8,231 nucleotides of DNA from GWF2-50-93 sp049297395 (lineage in GTDB: Bacteria; Verrucomicrobiota; Lentisphaeria; Victivallales; GWF2-50-93). This document shows, in pieces, positions 6,758 through 8,231 of the stretch. The position numbers were made by a program, and so were the translations under genes. The notes under the pieces are model-generated. The model was not told where the DNA came from. It searched no databases and saw nothing but the letters and a program-made list of their open reading frames with translations. The DNA is taken from positions 1 through 8,231 of the forward strand of contig JBAQUG010000072.1 in NCBI GenBank assembly GCA_049297395.1, given 5' to 3'. Position 1 is the first letter of the stretch, and every line of letters begins with the position of its first letter.

Positions 6758-8231
6758 ATGAATTTTCATCGTTCCTCCGTCTCCACTAATTGTCAGTTAG
6801 TTCCTGCCATTCGTCCATTTTCATGTTTTGATTTTGTTGAAAATCATTTCAAGGGGCTCCCTTCCATACATCGTTGCTTGTCCATAGCTCGGACACATGA
6901 ACTTAAAACAATTTTAATGGAAAATATTGTTCCAGAGGGGATAATTGCCGACGAAAATTCTGAGATACAGGAGAGATATTCTGATTATAAGATGACTGGA
7001 TTACAACGCGTTTCTCTATGGTCGACTGTTTTATCAAGCCCCGATGACGTGAGTAAGATGACAGATGATAACCTTATTGGTTATGCAATCTTAAAGAGAG
7101 ATACTATTCCATCGAACAATGTTGATGAGTGGCATGTTTTTGAGGCAGTTCTACGCAAATATTCCCATCACCATAACTATGCTCCCCATCAAAAGAAGTA
7201 CGATTTGAAAATTTGCAATAAAAGTTTTTCCGCCAATGGAACCATCTACTGCCAACAGAATTCCTTGAACAAGGCATGTGCTCATGTTTCATTGCATACG
7301 CTATTATCAGGACGTCCAAATGTTGGAATCCTGTCATACCGGAAAATAAATGAACTGGCTAATAAGGATAAAGACGCTGCCTACAATCCATCAAAAGGCC
7401 TTACTGTCTACCAGATAAGGAATGTCCTTGAAGGTCTGAAAATATCATTCAGGGATATCGATTATGTTGAATCAGAGTTGACGGATGCGGATATTCGGAA
7501 AACTCATCCTTATCAAAAATATGTATATTCAGGAATTGAATCCGGAATGGGAGCTCTCCTTGGTTTTCGCTTGACAGGACCGAAGGTCTCCCTCGACGAC
7601 CCTCCAAAGCATATAATTCCTTTTTTCGGGCATACATTTAACAAAGATACATGGGTTCCTAGTGCCAACAGAAGCTATTTCGATGTTGGTGGTGGGGTCG
7701 GCTACATTCCAAGCGAAAGCTGGACCAGCAGCTTCATAGGACATGATGATAATTTTGGTTCGGATTTCTGTGTACCAAGACTGTACGTTCAAGAAGATCA
7801 GGCTGATTACGTGGTCGAACTTCTTAATGATGGATGCGAATACAGCGGCATTCACGCAGAATCCATATCCTTGTTATTTCTTTATTCTCTTTTCCCTCTC
7901 ATGATCAATACCGGCAATGTATGGATGGATCGTCTTTCGTATTGTGCTAATCCAGACAGACAAGAAGTGGTCTTGAGAGCTCTCTATATCAGCAAATCAA
8001 AATATCTTGACGTTCTCAAAACTGATACCGATTGGAATTCAAACAAGGAAGACGAAAAGGTTATAAGCATTCTTACCAAAGACATGCCCGAATCATTATG
8101 GATGATCGAAATTTCAATACCTCAGCTTTTCCCCGCCAACGAACGAAAACTAGGTGAGATTATTCTGAATGCCGCTATAAATTTTGATTTTGACAAGCCA
8201 ACTGATTTTAAGATATTTTTCCTTGCCCGCT
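6758..8231 (+). CDS. Putative papain-like cysteine peptidase, partial (runs off the right edge)
   Basis: An uninterrupted frame of at least 491 codons, open at the right edge. The central part suggests a papain-like (C39-like or transglutaminase-like) hydrolase. Q166-Q167 lies 7-8 residues before C174 in QQNSLNKACAHVSL, matching the oxyanion Gln followed by the nucleophile Cys at a helix start. About 118 residues later H292 lies in a hydrophobic strand context, IIPFFGHTFNKDTW, with N295 or D297 as candidate third residue. The conserved-looking YIPSESW and FIGHDDNFGS (about 317-336) follow. The first 150 residues and the part after 345 are unassigned; no signal peptide or clear membrane span is seen, so it is probably cytoplasmic. 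It lies 15 bp after the small basic protein gene and downstream of R-M and HEPN genes, so a defence role is inferred. The gene is more A+T-rich than the left-hand genes. Coding is certain; the peptidase fold is a hypothesis based on motif geometry. Confidence 0.75.
   Translation, partial: MNFHRSSVSTNCQLVPAIRPFSCFDFVENHFKGLPSIHRCLSIARTHELKTILMENIVPEGIIADENSEIQERYSDYKMTGLQRVSLWSTVLSSPDDVSKMTDDNLIGYAILKRDTIPSNNVDEWHVFEAVLRKYSHHHNYAPHQKKYDLKICNKSFSANGTIYCQQNSLNKACAHVSLHTLLSGRPNVGILSYRKINELANKDKDAAYNPSKGLTVYQIRNVLEGLKISFRDIDYVESELTDADIRKTHPYQKYVYSGIESGMGALLGFRLTGPKVSLDDPPKHIIPFFGHTFNKDTWVPSANRSYFDVGGGVGYIPSESWTSSFIGHDDNFGSDFCVPRLYVQEDQADYVVELLNDGCEYSGIHAESISLLFLYSLFPLMINTGNVWMDRLSYCANPDRQEVVLRALYISKSKYLDVLKTDTDWNSNKEDEKVISILTKDMPESLWMIEISIPQLFPANERKLGEIILNAAINFDFDKPTDFKIFFLAR

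Noticed and set aside
7529..7855. Minus-strand frame of 108 codons
   Set aside because: It is antisense to the uninterrupted peptidase-like gene and has no ribosome site or recognisable motif; it is a shadow.
1..8231. CRISPR arrays, tRNA genes, IS elements or integrase genes
   Set aside because: I looked for regularly spaced repeats, tRNA-like folds and transposase motifs and saw none.

Overview
The window reads as a chromosomal segment of an anaerobic, probably gut- or sediment-type bacterium. The left-hand gene is a non-heme uroporphyrinogen-decarboxylase-like methyltransferase, a family heavily expanded in Lentisphaerota/Victivallales, Kiritimatiellota and some Clostridia and spirochaetes. 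Genes mostly carry clear purine-rich Shine-Dalgarno sites and use the standard code. I lean towards the Lentisphaerota/Verrucomicrobia side, but this is an inference from gene style and not a demonstrated assignment. There is no rRNA, tRNA, CRISPR array, transposase or integrase.

Layout, all coding on the + strand: (1) a leader with a perfect hairpin/dyad (26-46), then a URO-D-like methyltransferase gene (143-1279). (2) A 122-bp spacer with two imperfect dyads. (3) A type I restriction-modification modification module, hsdM (1402-3486) and hsdS (3483-4682), overlapping by ATGA. (4) A gene 18 bp after hsdS (4701-6158) whose C-terminal region ends in an RNxxxH-type HEPN ribonuclease motif; it looks like an ApeA-like abortive-infection RNase. 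(5) A small acidic antitoxin-like protein (6242-6445) with no recognisable toxin beside it. (6) A 61-residue basic protein (6557-6742), followed 15 bp later by a long reading frame (6758 to beyond the right edge, at least 491 residues) with a papain-like Gln...Cys...His arrangement.

Interpretation: from about 1400 rightwards this is a defence island. No hsdR is present, so the restriction subunit is either beyond the right edge or missing. The hsdM-hsdS-HEPN order recalls prr loci, where the HEPN-superfamily anticodon nuclease PrrC sits within a type I R-M operon, but here the HEPN protein lacks the PrrC NTPase part. The small basic protein plus putative cysteine peptidase pair, placed inside the R-M locus, is the least explained and most interesting part. 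The peptidase gene has no stop inside the window, so gene callers that require a complete frame would miss it. By eye, base composition becomes progressively more A+T-rich from the URO-D gene to the right-hand genes, which fits an acquired accessory region.
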